Origin: Earliella scabrosa
Taxonomy: Eukaryota; Basidiomycota; Agaricomycetes; Polyporales; Polyporaceae
Assembly: GCA_022605405.1 (NCBI GenBank)
Contig: JABYQQ010000005.1
Location: 2,852,001 to 2,916,000 of the forward strand
Direction of reading: 5' to 3'
DNA: 64,000 nucleotides
Shown here: in pieces, positions 22,941 to 35,046 of the stretch
Numbering within the stretch: the stretch's first letter is position 1
How the letters are laid out: each line of letters starts with the position of its first letter
The notes under the pieces: model-generated
What the model was told of the DNA's origin: nothing
The model's database searches: none
What the model saw: the letters and a program-made list of their open reading frames with translations, nothing else
Translations under genes and position numbers: made by a program

Positions 22941-24770
22941 ATGTCAAGGCTCAGGGTAGCGATTGTGTAAGTTATCTCTCGCCTCACCGCTTTCATGTTC
23001 ATGGACGCTGATGTCTGATTGCAGTGGAGCTGGCTTAAGTGGCTTAACACTCGCGATAGCTCTACGCAAGTTCGCTCCCGATGTCCATTTCGAGGTTTAC
23101 GAAGGAGCGTCGCAGCTCTTTGAGATTGGCGCAGGTATCGTCATGCAAGATCGCGCCTGGGCTGTCATGAAATCCCTGGATATTGGTTCTCTGCTAGCGA
23201 CAGTTGCCGGAGGCGGGGAGCGACAGAGTAAGGACATCACCCACCACCGATTCCTTCCTGCTATCAACCGCTGAACATCATCCCAGCAACTCAAACCTAC
23301 TATCGCAAGGCCGATCAAGCGGAAGGCATAGAACTCGAGCGCCTCGAGTCCACGGGTGCGATTTCCGTTCGTAGCATAATCACCTGACACTGAGTGTATG
23401 CGCCAGAAACTACCTTGATGTTTCACCGGGCGGAGCTTCAGAAAGTGCTTCTGGATCAACTGCAAACATCTCACACCGTTCAACTCCGCAAGCGACTTGC
23501 TTCATATTCTCTCTCATCGGACTCTGGAGGCGCCATCGAAGTCCATTTTCATGACGGGACGGCGGCCACCTGTGACGTATTGGTTGGTGCCGATGGTATT
23601 CGCTCGGCGGTGCGAGGAGCTATGTGCACCCAACTCGCCATAGAGGCTCAAGCATCTAGGAAGACAGAAGAAGCCGCCCATCTGCGAGCGTGTATCTCGG
23701 AGCTCCACTCAGGGTATGTGATACACCGGACCCTGATACACAAGGCAAATCTGTCAGAGGACGATGCCATGGATCCGGTGTTTAACAAGATGGGGATGTC
23801 AGTGGTGAGTGATCTTACGCTAGCATGAGTCTCACAATTGGTCAGTAAATGGTGCATTCCATTGCAGCATTTGGGCAAGAATAAGGTGTGCATTCTTCTT
23901 GCTCGACGATCGAGTTTGCCTGAAACCCTGCTATGTAGCACTTCATTGTGTACCCGATATCCCAGGGTCGCATCATCAACGTCGCTGGCATTGTGGGCAA
24001 TCAAGAGCAGGCAGGCATCGCTTACGACGGACCACGGTCGACATCTTCGACAAGAGAAGAGATGGCGGAGCAATTTGTGGGTTGGGAATCCGAAGTAGAA
24101 ACTTTACTGAAAGTACGTTATCGTCGCAGGTTGAACGCTCCTACGATGTCTAACTTCGATGTATTCCACTTTTACAGCACACGACGGGCCCCGTCTCCAA
24201 GTGGATCGTCTCAGTCACGAACACCCTGCCGACGTATGCCCACGGGAAGACAGTACTTCTCGGCGATGCTGTAAGTTGCGATCGCGTATGAGTCACCATG
24301 TAACTAACAGCTTTCATCCACTCGGCTTAGGCACATGCCATGACGCCCTTCCAAGGCGCAGGTGCGGGGCAATGCTTTGAGGTCAGTAATCTTTTGGCAT
24401 TTCCTAACAAAACCAATTCAAATGGTACTTTCAGGATGCGTACCTCCTGGCTCAGTTCCTGAGCAGAGCCAGCGTCACCAAAGCGAATGTGCCCCTCGCG
24501 CTCAAGGTGTACGACGAGATTCGGCGACCGTTCTCGCAGAACGTTGCTGAGCTTTCCCTGATGACCGGTCGGATGTGGCAACTCAGCACCCCGCAGTATG
24601 CGGATATCACGGAAGAGCAGAGCGCGAGTGGTACAGCGCTGACGATTGAGGACTTGCGGGAGAACCTGGCTGAAATGAAGCGGCTGGGCGAGTGGCGTTT
24701 TGGGCCCACTATCGTGGAGGACACGGAGGCAGCCCTTCGGAAGCTCGAGGAGAGGCTGTCCGAGGCATGA
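22941..24770 (+). CDS. FAD-dependent monooxygenase copy B (salicylate-hydroxylase-like)
   Basis: Class A flavoprotein monooxygenases hydroxylate aromatic substrates using NAD(P)H, FAD and oxygen; salicylate 1-monooxygenase makes catechol. Nine exons join to 455 residues: 22941-22966, 23025-23227, 23287-23355, 23407-23804, 23868-23885, 23939-24112, 24178-24270, 24331-24381 and 24435-24770. Motifs are GAGLSGLTLA (FAD, residues about 10-19), DVLVGADGIRSAVR (DG motif) and VLLGDAAHAMTPFQGAG (GD motif). Exon 5 is only 18 nt (HLGKNK). Two apparent TGA stops near 23393 fall inside the third intron (23356-23406, GTGCGA donor), which is also present in C and D, so the gene is intact. It has no signal peptide and is presumably cytosolic. 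The exact substrate is unknown; other group A hydroxylases are possible. Confidence 0.88.
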
Positions 24771-25987
24771 TGATGTGTGAGACGTCCAGCCATTCTGTCA
24801 GTGGACTGGCGCTGCTCACGAAGCTGGAGAGCCTTGAGCCGAGGGTATACCATGAGTATGTTCGACTTACGTTCGTGACCATGTACTTCTCCCAGGGTCC
24901 TAAAAGGTCTTTGCTGCAAGTCTATGAGCCTGGAGGGCGCGAGAGACAATGTGCCACGTGGCAAACTAGGCGCTCACACATGCCAACGCGCACTTCAACT
25001 TCGAGAGTGAGCTTCTCTCGACAACTCAAGTTGCCAGACAGCTTCCGCGTCGAGTATGCCTCAAGATTCTCGGGAACGGCTGACGGCGGTGAGAGCCGGA
25101 AATACCATCACTGATCGTTCGTCGAAGTCACCAGACTCAATTGAATTACAGCGCAAAGCTTGCAGGCACGCGGGTATCAAGTCCGTACGACGGCCGTTCA
25201 GTGCTACATTATAGCAATGCATGCACTGTAGCCAGAATGCCAATGAATATGGGATGACAGAACAAACAGCTTGTTTGAGGGCATAGATCCCGGAAGGCTC
25301 GCGTTTCCTCTTGCGAAGGAGGGTTGCACTGGCAAGTCTTGAAGGAAGCACTCTACGGCATACTACATTCTCTCGAGGACGTACGAGATCATGATGACAT
25401 GACGTCTCGGAAGAGGTCCCCGTAGAAGAGGTCCACGGCCCCACACTGATCTCCGACAGAGCGACGAAAGGACATGATGTCCTATGAATAAGTTGCTCTT
25501 TGATCGCGAGATCGCGAAGACTTGGTCGTGCTGGCGCAGCTTCTGAAGTAGGTATGTATCACGCTTCAATCTGCGGAAGTTGCCACGCTGAGCTGGTTGT
25601 CCCTAGCATTCTCGCCTGCGCATTGTGTAATCCATGTAAGAAGGCAGCTGCGCTTCTTGACGTGGTGCGTCAAACGTGAGAGTTCGATTCCAGTACGACC
25701 CGCTCCTTGGACAGTTTTCAGAGATTTAACGTCCATTCTCATCTAGTCAGCGATGCTGCCGAGTTGCAGCCTCCGACGGAATCGCACGTCCTCAATTGAC
25801 TGGATATGCGTTGTCGTCGGGCGCGCAGAAGAGCTGACGTTGCTCGACATCGCAGGCAGTAAGTGAAGCATACGCCGCTTGGTGGCACTCTCCCACCAGC
25901 TAGTACTGAAGTAACTCCGACTTACGGCATGAGTCTATATAACAAGGACGGCCTTGGTCTGACACTCTCGCTCACTACGATCCCAAT
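24771..25987. other. Intergenic region between copies B and C
   Basis: No gene recognised. The segment from about 25560 to 25990 resembles, in scattered blocks, the region upstream of copies B and D, including a GGAATCGCACGTC block at 25778-25790, as expected of a duplicated promoter. Confidence 0.5.
25934..25943 (+). promoter_or_regulatory. TATA-like box of monooxygenase copy C
   Basis: TCTATATAAC lies 44 bases upstream of ATG 25988, a likely core promoter position. Confidence 0.5.
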
Positions 25988-27828
25988 ATGCCGAGGCTCA
26001 GTGTTGCGATTGTGTCAGTCATTGTTTACCTCCCTCATTGTGCAACGACGTTGACGTCTTGACCCAGTGGAGCTGGTCTCAGCAGCCTTGCGCTCGCGCT
26101 TGCTCTCCGCAAGTTTGGCCCTGATGTTCGTTTCGAACTCTACGAAGGGGCGACGCAACTCTCCGAGATCGGTGCAGGCATCTCCGTCCAAGCGCGTGCT
26201 TGGGTCATCATGAAGGCGCTGGGTCTGGACACTATGCTCTTAAACATCGCTGGAGGCGAAGAAAGACGAAGTAAGGAGGATTTCACTCTCGTGCGACAGC
26301 TTCCGTCATTCTTACCACCCAGCATCAACGCCAGCTACCAGGACGTACTATCGCAAGGCTGATCAATCTGAAGGCATAGACCTACAGCTCTTAGAATCTA
26401 CGGGTGCGACAGTCATTCATAGCATCAAACCGACCAGCTTATCATTGTAATAGAGACAATCACCACATTCCACCGAGCAGAACTACAGAAAGTGCTTCTA
26501 GATGACCTTCAAACGTCTCACACCATCCGCCTCGGCAAGAGGCTTGCTTCATACACTCACACCCAAGATGGACAGGCCGTCGAGCTTCATTTCCAGGATG
26601 GTACAACGGCCACATGCGATGTCCTGGTTGGCGCCGACGGCATTCGCTCGGCGGTACGCGAAGCTATGTTCACCCAACTCGCCAGTGCGGCGCAAGAATC
26701 GGGCAAAGCCGAAGAAGCAGCGGATCTGAGAGCTTGTATTCCGGAGCTGTTCTCGGGTTTTGTGATATACAGAACCCTGATACACAAAGCAAGCTTGCCC
26801 CAGGAGGATGGCAAGCATCCGGCGTTTAACAAGGCAGGAATTTCAGCGGTGAGTGATGCGCTTCCTGAGTTGAGGTTGGTGATGTCGACTGAGCGTCGCG
26901 ACACATGGCAGTATATGGGCAAGAACAAAGTATGTACACTCTTTGTTGCTGGGCGGCCAAGTCTGTTGATAGGCAGCGCCATAGCACTTCATCGCGTACC
27001 CGATATCCCAAGGTCGCATCATCAATATCGCCGGTGTTATGGGTAATCAAGGCCAAGCAGACGTCGTTTATGATGGTCCACGGTCGACGACTGCAACGAA
27101 GAGCGAATTGATAGAGCGATACGCGGGATGGGAATCCGAAGTTCAACACATATTGGAAGTGCGTTTACTTGCTGCTGCCGCGTCCCAATACGAGTGCTCA
27201 TCTCGTCTGCCAAACGACATGCCGTCGTAGCATGCCAACGGCCCCATTTCAAAGTGGGTCATTTCCGTTGCCAGCAAGCTGCCGACCTATGTGCACGAGA
27301 GAGTCGCTATTCTCGGTGATGCCGTAAGTCGCGGTTATATGCAAACGAGTATACCTCACTATGTATCTCACCACGAACCCTCCTAGGCGCATGCCATGAC
27401 ACCCTTCCAAGGCGCAGGTGCGGGGCAGTGCTTCGAGGTCAGAGTGTCATTGGCGTCGATACGTCTGCACACATCTGATCCGGCACGTCCAGGATGCATA
27501 CCTCCTCGCGCAGTTGCTCAGTAGCGCCAACGTCACCAAGGATAACGTGCCCCTCGCGCTCAAAGTGTACGACGAGATCCGGCGACCGTTCTCGCAGAAC
27601 GTCGCCGCGCTATCCCTTTTGAGCGGACGGACCTCGCAGCTCAACACTCCGCAGCATGCGGATCTCACGGAAGAGCAGAGCGCGACCGGTACGGCCCTGA
27701 CTATTGACCAGCTGCGGGAGAACTTGGCTGAGATACAGCGACTGGGTGAGTGGCAGTTCGGGCCAACTATCGTGGAGGAAACGGAGGCAGCGCTGCGCCA
27801 GCTCGAGGAGAGGCTCTTGAAGGCATAG
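25988..27828 (+). CDS. FAD-dependent monooxygenase copy C (salicylate-hydroxylase-like)
   Basis: Exons 25988-26013, 26068-26270, 26335-26403, 26454-26848, 26912-26929, 26985-27158, 27231-27323, 27387-27437 and 27493-27828 join to 454 residues. Most exon lengths equal those of copy B to the base, including the 18-nt exon 5 (YMGKNK), so B and C are tandem duplicates. FAD motif GAGLSSLALA has Ser for the last Gly of the usual GxGxxG core (GAGLSG), but otherwise fits. DVLVGADGIRSAVR and VAILGDAAHAMTPFQGAG are present. Intron 4 (26849-26911) is 63 nt with no in-frame stop, so its retention would only add 21 residues. Predicted role as for copy B; amino-acid changes at the substrate side may give a different aromatic substrate. 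Confidence 0.87.
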
Positions 27829-28563
27829 ATCAATTTTCTCATGCACATGGATATCACTCAACTGGAGGTACCGAGACGTAGAAGTCTCTTCTTGTCCCAC
27901 GGGCCACGTTTGAATTTGAATAGTTGAGAGCAGCTCGCGTTCGTGGCCAGATTAGTAAGGCCGCTTCAACTGCTCCTCCTCAGCCTGCCAAGGACTCAGG
28001 CTGAAGTTTGCACAACGTTCTTGACTGGTTGGGTAAGCGAGCGACCACGACGAACGTAATTCGCCCTCGAGTTTCGTGGTTTGTTTGAGCGGATGTCCGG
28101 GCCGATCAAGCGCCCGACAACCTGAAGTAGGTAGGTATCGTGCTTCACTCTGCGAGAGCGGCCAGGCTGCCGCTCAGCTGATTCTTTGGTCGTCCCTAGC
28201 ACCCCAGCCAGCACATTGTATCATCCATGTAGGAGAATGGGCTGCCCTTCTCGAGATGGTACGTTGAACGTGAGAACTTTCTGTGAGTGCGGCGCTTTCA
28301 CTTGACAGTCAACAGAGATTCAAGGACCATTCTCTCCTATTCAGTGATGCTGTCAAGTTCTAGCCCTCAGACAGAGTAACACCTCTCTCCAGGAGTGGAG
28401 TAGGCGTTGCAGTCTAGTGCACGGCGGCGCTAGGGCCACCTTTGTCCGTTTGTGAGTGCAGTATGCGCCTTGTCGCACACTCCCACCATTCCTTGAAGGA
28501 GGTCTGACTCACACGAGCTCGTCCTCTTCTGTACTACTTACGACAATCAGGGTCTCTTCCAGT
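27829..28563. other. Intergenic region between copies C and D
   Basis: No gene recognised. Blocks resemble the 5' flanks of copies B and C (for example the CTCCCACC block near 28480 and GAAGGAGG just before 28505). No clear TATA box precedes copy D. Confidence 0.5.
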
Positions 28564-30395
28564 ATGTCAAGGCTCAAAGTTGCGATCGTGTCAGTCATTG
28601 TTTCTTCCCTCATTGTGCACTGACGCTGACAAATCGAGCCAGCGGGGCCGGCCTCAGCGGTCTTACGCTCGCTCTTGCCCTGCGCAAGTTCGGCCTCGAT
28701 GTTCATTTCGACATCTACGAAGGAGCGACGCAGCTCTGCGAGATCGGTGCAGGCATCAACGTACAAGCGCGTGCTTGGACCGTCATGAGGGCTCTCGGTA
28801 TCGACCATACACTCTTGAAGGTCGCTGGAGGTGGAGACTCAGGGCGACGTAGTACGGAAATTATGGCTCTCGTTCTCTCCGTCGTCCTGACCACCCATCC
28901 TCAACCGTGCCAGCTGTCAGGACGTACTATCGCAAGGCTGATCAAGCGGAAGGCATAGAGCTAGAGCTCTTTGAGTCTACGGGTGCGGCCTTGGTTTGTA
29001 GCATTATACCACATGACGATTTGCTCACCAATGCAATAGAGACGGCCTTCACCTTCCACCGAGCAGACTTACAGAAAGTCCTTCTTGACCACGTTCAGAC
29101 GTCTCACACCATCCATCTCTGCAAGCGGCTTGCCTCATACGCCCCCACCCAAGATGGACAGGCCGTTGAGCTCCATTTCCAAGATGGTACGACGGCCACC
29201 TACGACGTCCTGGTTGGCGCCGACGGCATTCGCTCGGCGGTACGAGAAGCCATGTTTACCCAACTCGCCAGGGCAGCGCAAGACTCCGGTCGGACCGAAG
29301 AAGCAGCCGGATTGAAAGCTTGTATCCCTCCGGTCCTCTCGGGTTATGTGACATACAGGAGCCTGATACACAAGGCAGATTTGCCCGACGACGATGTCCA
29401 GCATCCGGTGTTCAACAGGGCAGGGATGTCCGTGGTGAGTAACGCGCTTTTCGAGTCGAGGTCGGCGACTGAACGTTGCAATCCATCGCAGTATGTGGGC
29501 AAGAATAAAGTACGTACCACGCTGTCCTACGGGGAGTGAAGGTTCTATAAGACCCCGCGCTCTAGCACTTCATCGTGTACCCAATATCCCAGGGTCGGAT
29601 TATCAACATCTCCGGCGTTGTGGGAAATCAAGGTCAGGCAGGCGTCGCGTACGATGGACCACGGTCGACATCTGCGACGAAAGGAGAGATGGCGGAGCTG
29701 TACGTGGGTTGGGAACCCGAAGTGCAAACTATATTAAAAGTACGTCTCACTTTGAGTGCGCAACCTGTCTGCTGACTGACAAAGTTCTCCTCGCAGCATG
29801 TCACTGGCCCGGTTTCCAAGTGGACCCTCTCTGTCGCAGACAAGCTGCCGACCTATGTCTGCGAAAGGGTAGTTCTTCTTGGCGATGCCGTACGTTGCGA
29901 TCACACGTGTAGAGGAATATAACTCGATAATGACTCCTTCCCAGGCGCATGCCATGACACCTTTCCAAGGCGCAGGCACGGGCCAGTGCTTCGAGGTCAG
30001 AGAGCCAGTGCCATTTCTCTTTTCGAGATCGCAGGCTTGACTGGCACCTCTAGGGTGCATACCTACTCGCGCAGCTCCTGAGTCACCTCAGGGTCACAAA
30101 AGAGAACGTGCACCTCGCGCTCAAGGTGTACGACCACATCCAGCGACCGTTCACCCAGAACGTCGCGGCGCTATCCCTCATGAGCGGACTGACGTCGCAG
30201 CTCAACACCCCGCAGTATGCGGATCTCACGGAAGCGCAGAGCGCGAGCGGGACAGCCTTGACCATGGAGCAGCTGCGTGAGAACTTGGCTGAGATGAAGC
30301 GACTGGGCGACTGGCGGTTTGGGCCCACGGTCGTGGAGGACACGGATTCGGTCCTTCGGGAGCTCGAGGAGAGGATCTCCAGGGCAGAGATGTAG
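28564..30395 (+). CDS. FAD-dependent monooxygenase copy D (salicylate-hydroxylase-like)
   Basis: Exons 28564-28589, 28643-28851, 28914-28982, 29040-29434, 29492-29509, 29566-29739, 29797-29889, 29945-29995 and 30054-30395 join to 458 residues. GAGLSGLTLALALRKFG is the FAD-binding motif; DVLVGADGIRSAVR and VVLLGDAAHAMTPFQGAG follow. The 18-nt exon 5 encodes YVGKNK. Introns 3 (57 nt) and 4 (57 nt) are multiples of three without stops, so a simple six-frame reading runs through them; splicing is inferred from the exact match to copies B and C. The last exon begins with Gly where the paralogs have Asp. It is the last gene of the tandem array, 354 bp from the convergent RAD16 gene. Confidence 0.87.
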
Positions 30396-30749
30396 TGGTA
30401 CACCTCACGCACACCGCTCAATTGAAGGTATCGAGACGTCTGGCATAGTCTAGTGATTCAACAAGATCGACTCCACTGCTACCTTCAGACCACAAGACAA
30501 CGCGGGGGCTGCGTAAGCACGTACACGATGAAGCGATAATGTAGGAACTGATAACTCGGAAGGGCAAGAAAGGTCAAGCACCCAGAACAGTAGGAGGGAA
30601 ATGGGACAAGGAAGCGATGGGGTGAAATCTACAGTATTGGTGATGATCGGATACATCATAGCACTATGACGATAGCAAAGAGTATGTATATGTGAGACTC
30701 CAATGAAGGAAGACCAAAGGAAAGCTGAAGATAGGCCATGACATGCACC
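30396..30749. other. Convergent spacer, nothing seen
   Basis: This lies between the 3' ends of monooxygenase copy D and RAD16. No gene, repeat or RNA feature was recognised. Confidence 0.5.
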
Positions 30750-33700
30750 TCACAGCCTGAAGAGGAAGCCGAGCTGTGGGACGACAGTACGTCAGCACCA
30801 AACACTCGTTGCATCATAAAAAGAAACTCACATCTGCGGGAGTAAGACGACCCATTGCCTGAGAGAACGGGCGCGAAGTCGGTATCAGCGTATATCTGGA
30901 CAAAATCACGCTGGAAGACCTACAGATTCGTCCGTGGAGAGTGTCGCGTCCACCATGGCCGCCTTCTTCTCTTGCAACTGGATGATACGGCTCTCGATGC
31001 TATCTTCGATCACAAGCTTGATGGCCTGGACGGGACGGTGCTGGCCAAGACGATGGATACGATCCATAGCCTCTGCAAAATGATTCGAGTGAGCGGGGCG
31101 GGCATCATCAAGACGAAACGAGGGAGACTGACGGTATTCAACAGCGGGGTTCCACCAGCTGTCCATCAAGTACACGCGCGATGCTTCAGTCAAGTTGAGC
31201 GCGACACCACCAGCTTTCAAGCTGACGAGGAAGACGGTAACATGAACGTTGTTCACTACAATGACCGCGTGAGCAGACGGAACACGCCGTCATGAGGGAA
31301 GTCCACACGTACTGAAGTACTTGATCGTAGCATCGCGCGCTTGAGGGCTCATCGTGCCCTCCAGGCGGCAGATCTGACCCACACATCAGCACACACTGTT
31401 GTACCAGACCATGGAGCGAATGTTGACCAACCGTGAAGCCTGCCCTCTGCAACCTGTACGCGATCAGGTCGAGGAAGTTGACAAACTGACTGAAGACGAT
31501 GCTCTTGGTCGTCGCATCCTGCTTGCGTAGGTTGCTGAGCTCCTCGATCAGAGCTTCGATCTTAGACGAGGAGCGCCACTTGTTGAGGTCAAGCCGGCCG
31601 AGAATGCCCTGACGCGCCTTCACTTGCTCTTCATCGACCTCAATAGCGGGTGCCTCGAGGTCGATGGTGAGCGCGATGTGACAGACAGGGCAGGCGGGCT
31701 GCGGAGGAGGCATCAGGGTCACTGAGAGTGCGTCACGTCGGAGTAACAACATACCGTCGTCTCCACGGACGCCTCGAGGTACTGCTTGATACATTCGCGG
31801 TCAAAGATGTGCCGGCACTTCGCCTGAATGGCATCTTCGGCAAACTCGTTGCAGAGCCGGCAGACGGTGCCCTCGCCCGCTTCATCCTGGACGAAGACAC
31901 CTGCGTTGTTCTTGCTTCGAAGAACAAGGTCGGGATGGCAAGCCATCTGTCGCATCCGAGTAAGCCTGAACTCGGGGTTAGGACTCGGCAATTCCGCGAA
32001 TGGGTCATATAACACATACAAGCTGAAAATGTTCGAGTAGTCTAGACGAAGGAGATGAGCAAGTATTGTTATTCATAACATGACATGCACGTACTGTTCA
32101 AGACGGTGCCAGAATCAACGTATGTGTTGAATTGCCGCTTCGCATCGGAAAACAGCGATAGATACAATTCCTTCTCTTCGGGGCTGAAGTAGTCACGTCT
32201 GATGATGACCGTGCGAGGAGGCAGTCCAAGATCGTCGGCACGTTGGATCTGTTGGGAGCACATGAGGACGAGTATCGTGAGACGTGTAGAGGTACGCATA
32301 TAGTTACCTTGGTGCGACGCAACATCATCCTGTCCAGAAGGATCTTGAGTTTTTTGAAGGCGATAGCACCCGGGCCCACCATGCCATTCTTCTGGATAGG
32401 CGTCAAGATCTCGTTGTTCCAGAAGCAAGTCTACAAGATGAATCCTTAGTATACAGCGGAGGAAGGTGACGAGAGAAAAGCAACTAACGTGTTTCATGGG
32501 GCTGTGGCCACAATCTGAACGTTACGCGTGATGGAGTCAGTCATTGTATAGACTGATACACGTCGGAGCACGTACCATCGCACGATCGCTTATCTGAAAA
32601 CTTCCAGTGCAGCGACTTGCAGTCACACAATTTGCCTATCCAAGACTAAGCGAGCGGTCACTCGGTGAAGACGAGGAAGACTTACAGAAGTAGTACGAAA
32701 ACGGATCGCCACCGAGGAATCGCACAAGACTGTACAACTCGCCAACTCGGTTCTGAAGGGGTGTGCCTGAGAGGCACCAGCGATACTTCGCCTGCAGTTC
32801 GAACGTGGCCTTCGCAGTGTTGGTCGAACGCTCCTTGATATTGTGCGCCTCGTCGAGCTGGTCAAATGCAATGAGAAACCAGCTAGCTTCAAGACGTTGT
32901 TGCGACTTACGATGACCCTGTTCCATTCGATCACGTGCAAAGGAGACTTCTCCTTTACGATCTTGCCTTTGCGCTTGAAGCCACTGTGCTCCTTGCGGAA
33001 GCAACTCTCCAGCACCGCATACGAAGTCAAGACCTATCTCAAGCTTAGATTCTTCGCCCCGTGCCAACGGCGAAGTTCGAGAACTCACAACATCATACTT
33101 CTTCAGCTCCTTGGCGCTAGACTCCCTCGACGCGCCATGCCAAACGAGGGTCTTGAGAAGATTATCGGTATGCAGCTCGATCTCATTACGCCACTGCATG
33201 ATAGCGACGGTGGGCCTGCGACATCTCATCCATATAGACATCAAAGATAGAACGGAGAGGTGGACGCACGCAACCACTAAGTTCGGCTTGGCTCCGTGGT
33301 CAGACACCAATAGGGAGATCATTTGGATCGTCTTGCCCATACTATACGCGGCACATAGGAATAAGCTATACAGCAGAAAGTTAGTGAGCAGAAGCACTCA
33401 CCCCATTTCGTCCTAAAAGTGGTGGAGAGGGGCACTTCGGTGAGGACAGGTGAAGTTGAGGGGAGGTGAACACACGTACGGCAAGCATACCGCCACTCCA
33501 TATGCTCTGCTCTTGCTTCCAGAACCAAGATAGACTCTCGAGTTGGAATGGAAGCAGTTGGACCTTGAGATTTGACGGCTGTTCGGCCTTCTCTGGAACG
33601 GCCACTTCGACGCGTCGTTCTAGATCACCCCACACGTCCTTCAGCTCGGGATGGTGTCTCCGGAGCGCGATCGTTGCCTTCTCGGCCTAGAAAAAGTTGA

Positions 33701-34727
33701 GTGACAAGAGTCACGATGGGAACCGTAGCAGACGGCTCACATGAGTGAGTTTGCGCCCCAACTTCATGCGCATCTCAGCTTCTTCCTTAGCTATGCCTCT
33801 ACGACGCAATCGCTCCATCTTGCGCTCTTCTTTGGTCAGCTTCTTCATCTCTTGAAGAGTCATGACCTTCGTCTTCTTCGCAACCTTGGTGCTCTTCGCG
33901 ACTTCCTTGCCTTTGCCCTTTGAGAGAGGTTCCTCTTCAGACTCATCATCGTCTTGAATATCGGACAAGAGCTCTAGCTCGCTTTCGGACTCAGGTTCTT
34001 TGCCTTGCTGGCGGGCAAGTCGACGCTCCGCTGCCGCTGCCCTCATGGCTGCAGCCTTGTTCGCGGAGGCGCGAGACTTAGACGAACCTGCACCCGCGCT
34101 GGTTAGGCCTGCGGCACGCTCCTGGTCCTCCCGAGCAGTACGGATGGACTGCTTGACCGCGGCCTTGACCATGACCTCTTCGTCGTCTTCGTCTGTCTCA
34201 ACTACGAAGTCCGACTCGGAATCCTCTATGGGGTCGAACTCGGAACCGCTGTCGTCAGACTCTGAAGGGATCGGTTCAGCGACTTCAGCGTCTGGGTCGT
34301 CGTCGGATATGGAGGGGGCTTTGCTTGCGCGACCTTTCTTGGTGGGGGGCACGCTAGTCTTACTCTTCTAATCCAGGACAAACCTCAATATATGTTCGAC
34401 GAACACAGTAAGGATACATACCCTTGTGGTTGTCCTCGAAGCTATCTCAACATATGCAGCCTTCTGCACCACGCGCCGCTTAGCACCCCTCCTGGTTACA
34501 GTTCCATCACGTTCCTCTTCGGAGACATCTTCGCGCACACGCTTTTTGGAGGCTGTAGTCTTCGTATTCTTGTCATTCTGGTTGAGCACAGAGTCGGCTT
34601 CGTCGATGACAGAAGTGTCAGGAGTTGAGCGTGTTGACGCCCCTGCACTGAAGACCGGCGAGACAGATGAGCTTGGTGTGGCCGAAGCCGCATTCTGAGC
34701 TCGTGTACGTCGACGTGTGACGGGCAT
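30750..34727 (-). CDS. RAD16: DNA repair SNF2/RING ATPase, RAD16-like
   Basis: Rad16 with Rad7 acts in global-genome nucleotide excision repair in the nucleus; the RING finger suggests ubiquitin ligase activity. ATG 34727 starts MPVTRRRTR; a long acidic and Lys-rich N-terminus fills about 310 residues. The SNF2 ATPase follows: [12 protein letters not shown] (residues about 381-392), [19 protein letters not shown] and [20 protein letters not shown] finger ([20 protein letters not shown]) is inserted before the helicase C lobe ([33 protein letters not shown]). The C-terminus RLTPAD then LGFLFRL ends at TGA 30750-30752. Clear exons are 34727-34422, 34367-33741, 33686-33480, 33412-33402 (11 nt), 33341-33270, 30858-30832 and 30773-30750; the middle has several more. 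The 11-nt exon codes part of the ATP-binding motif. The gene looks intact. Confidence 0.9.
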
Positions 34728-35046
34728 GGCGCGCAAACCCACGGGGAGCGCAGGGAGTGAGGGGATGGGAGACAAGTTTTGCGTGGCTACGAGACGCGTC
34801 GCGACAAGACGCGCTTTGAACCTTATTAATGAGCGCGTTTAGCCGAGCGGGCCTCGAAATTGCGGATCACTCCGTTCCCCGAGCTGACTCATACCTTCAA
34901 AAGGCAACTCTTGCCGTTCTTGGTGTTCCATGTGGCGAAATTGGGCGAGAACAACAAATGAGAGTAGTACACTGGCGTGGAACCTCAACCGATACCAACA
35001 CAATCGTACACAGACACGCACAGTCAGACCGTACAAGTGAAGCAAC
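34728..35046. other. Spacer upstream of RAD16
   Basis: This lies between the RAD16 start and the 3' end of the broken GT2 gene, both on the minus strand. It should hold the RAD16 promoter. Nothing else was recognised. Confidence 0.5.

Noticed and set aside
23386..23400. Two in-frame TGA codons in monooxygenase copy B, suggesting a pseudogene
   Set aside because: They lie in a 51-nt intron (23356-23406) whose site and phase agree with introns in copies C and D, and splicing gives an intact frame.
25681..25691. AGTTCGATTCC, resembling a tRNA T-loop (B box)
   Set aside because: No matching A box, anticodon arm or acceptor stem could be drawn in the 80 bases before it; a similar context recurs upstream of copy D as part of duplicated flanks.
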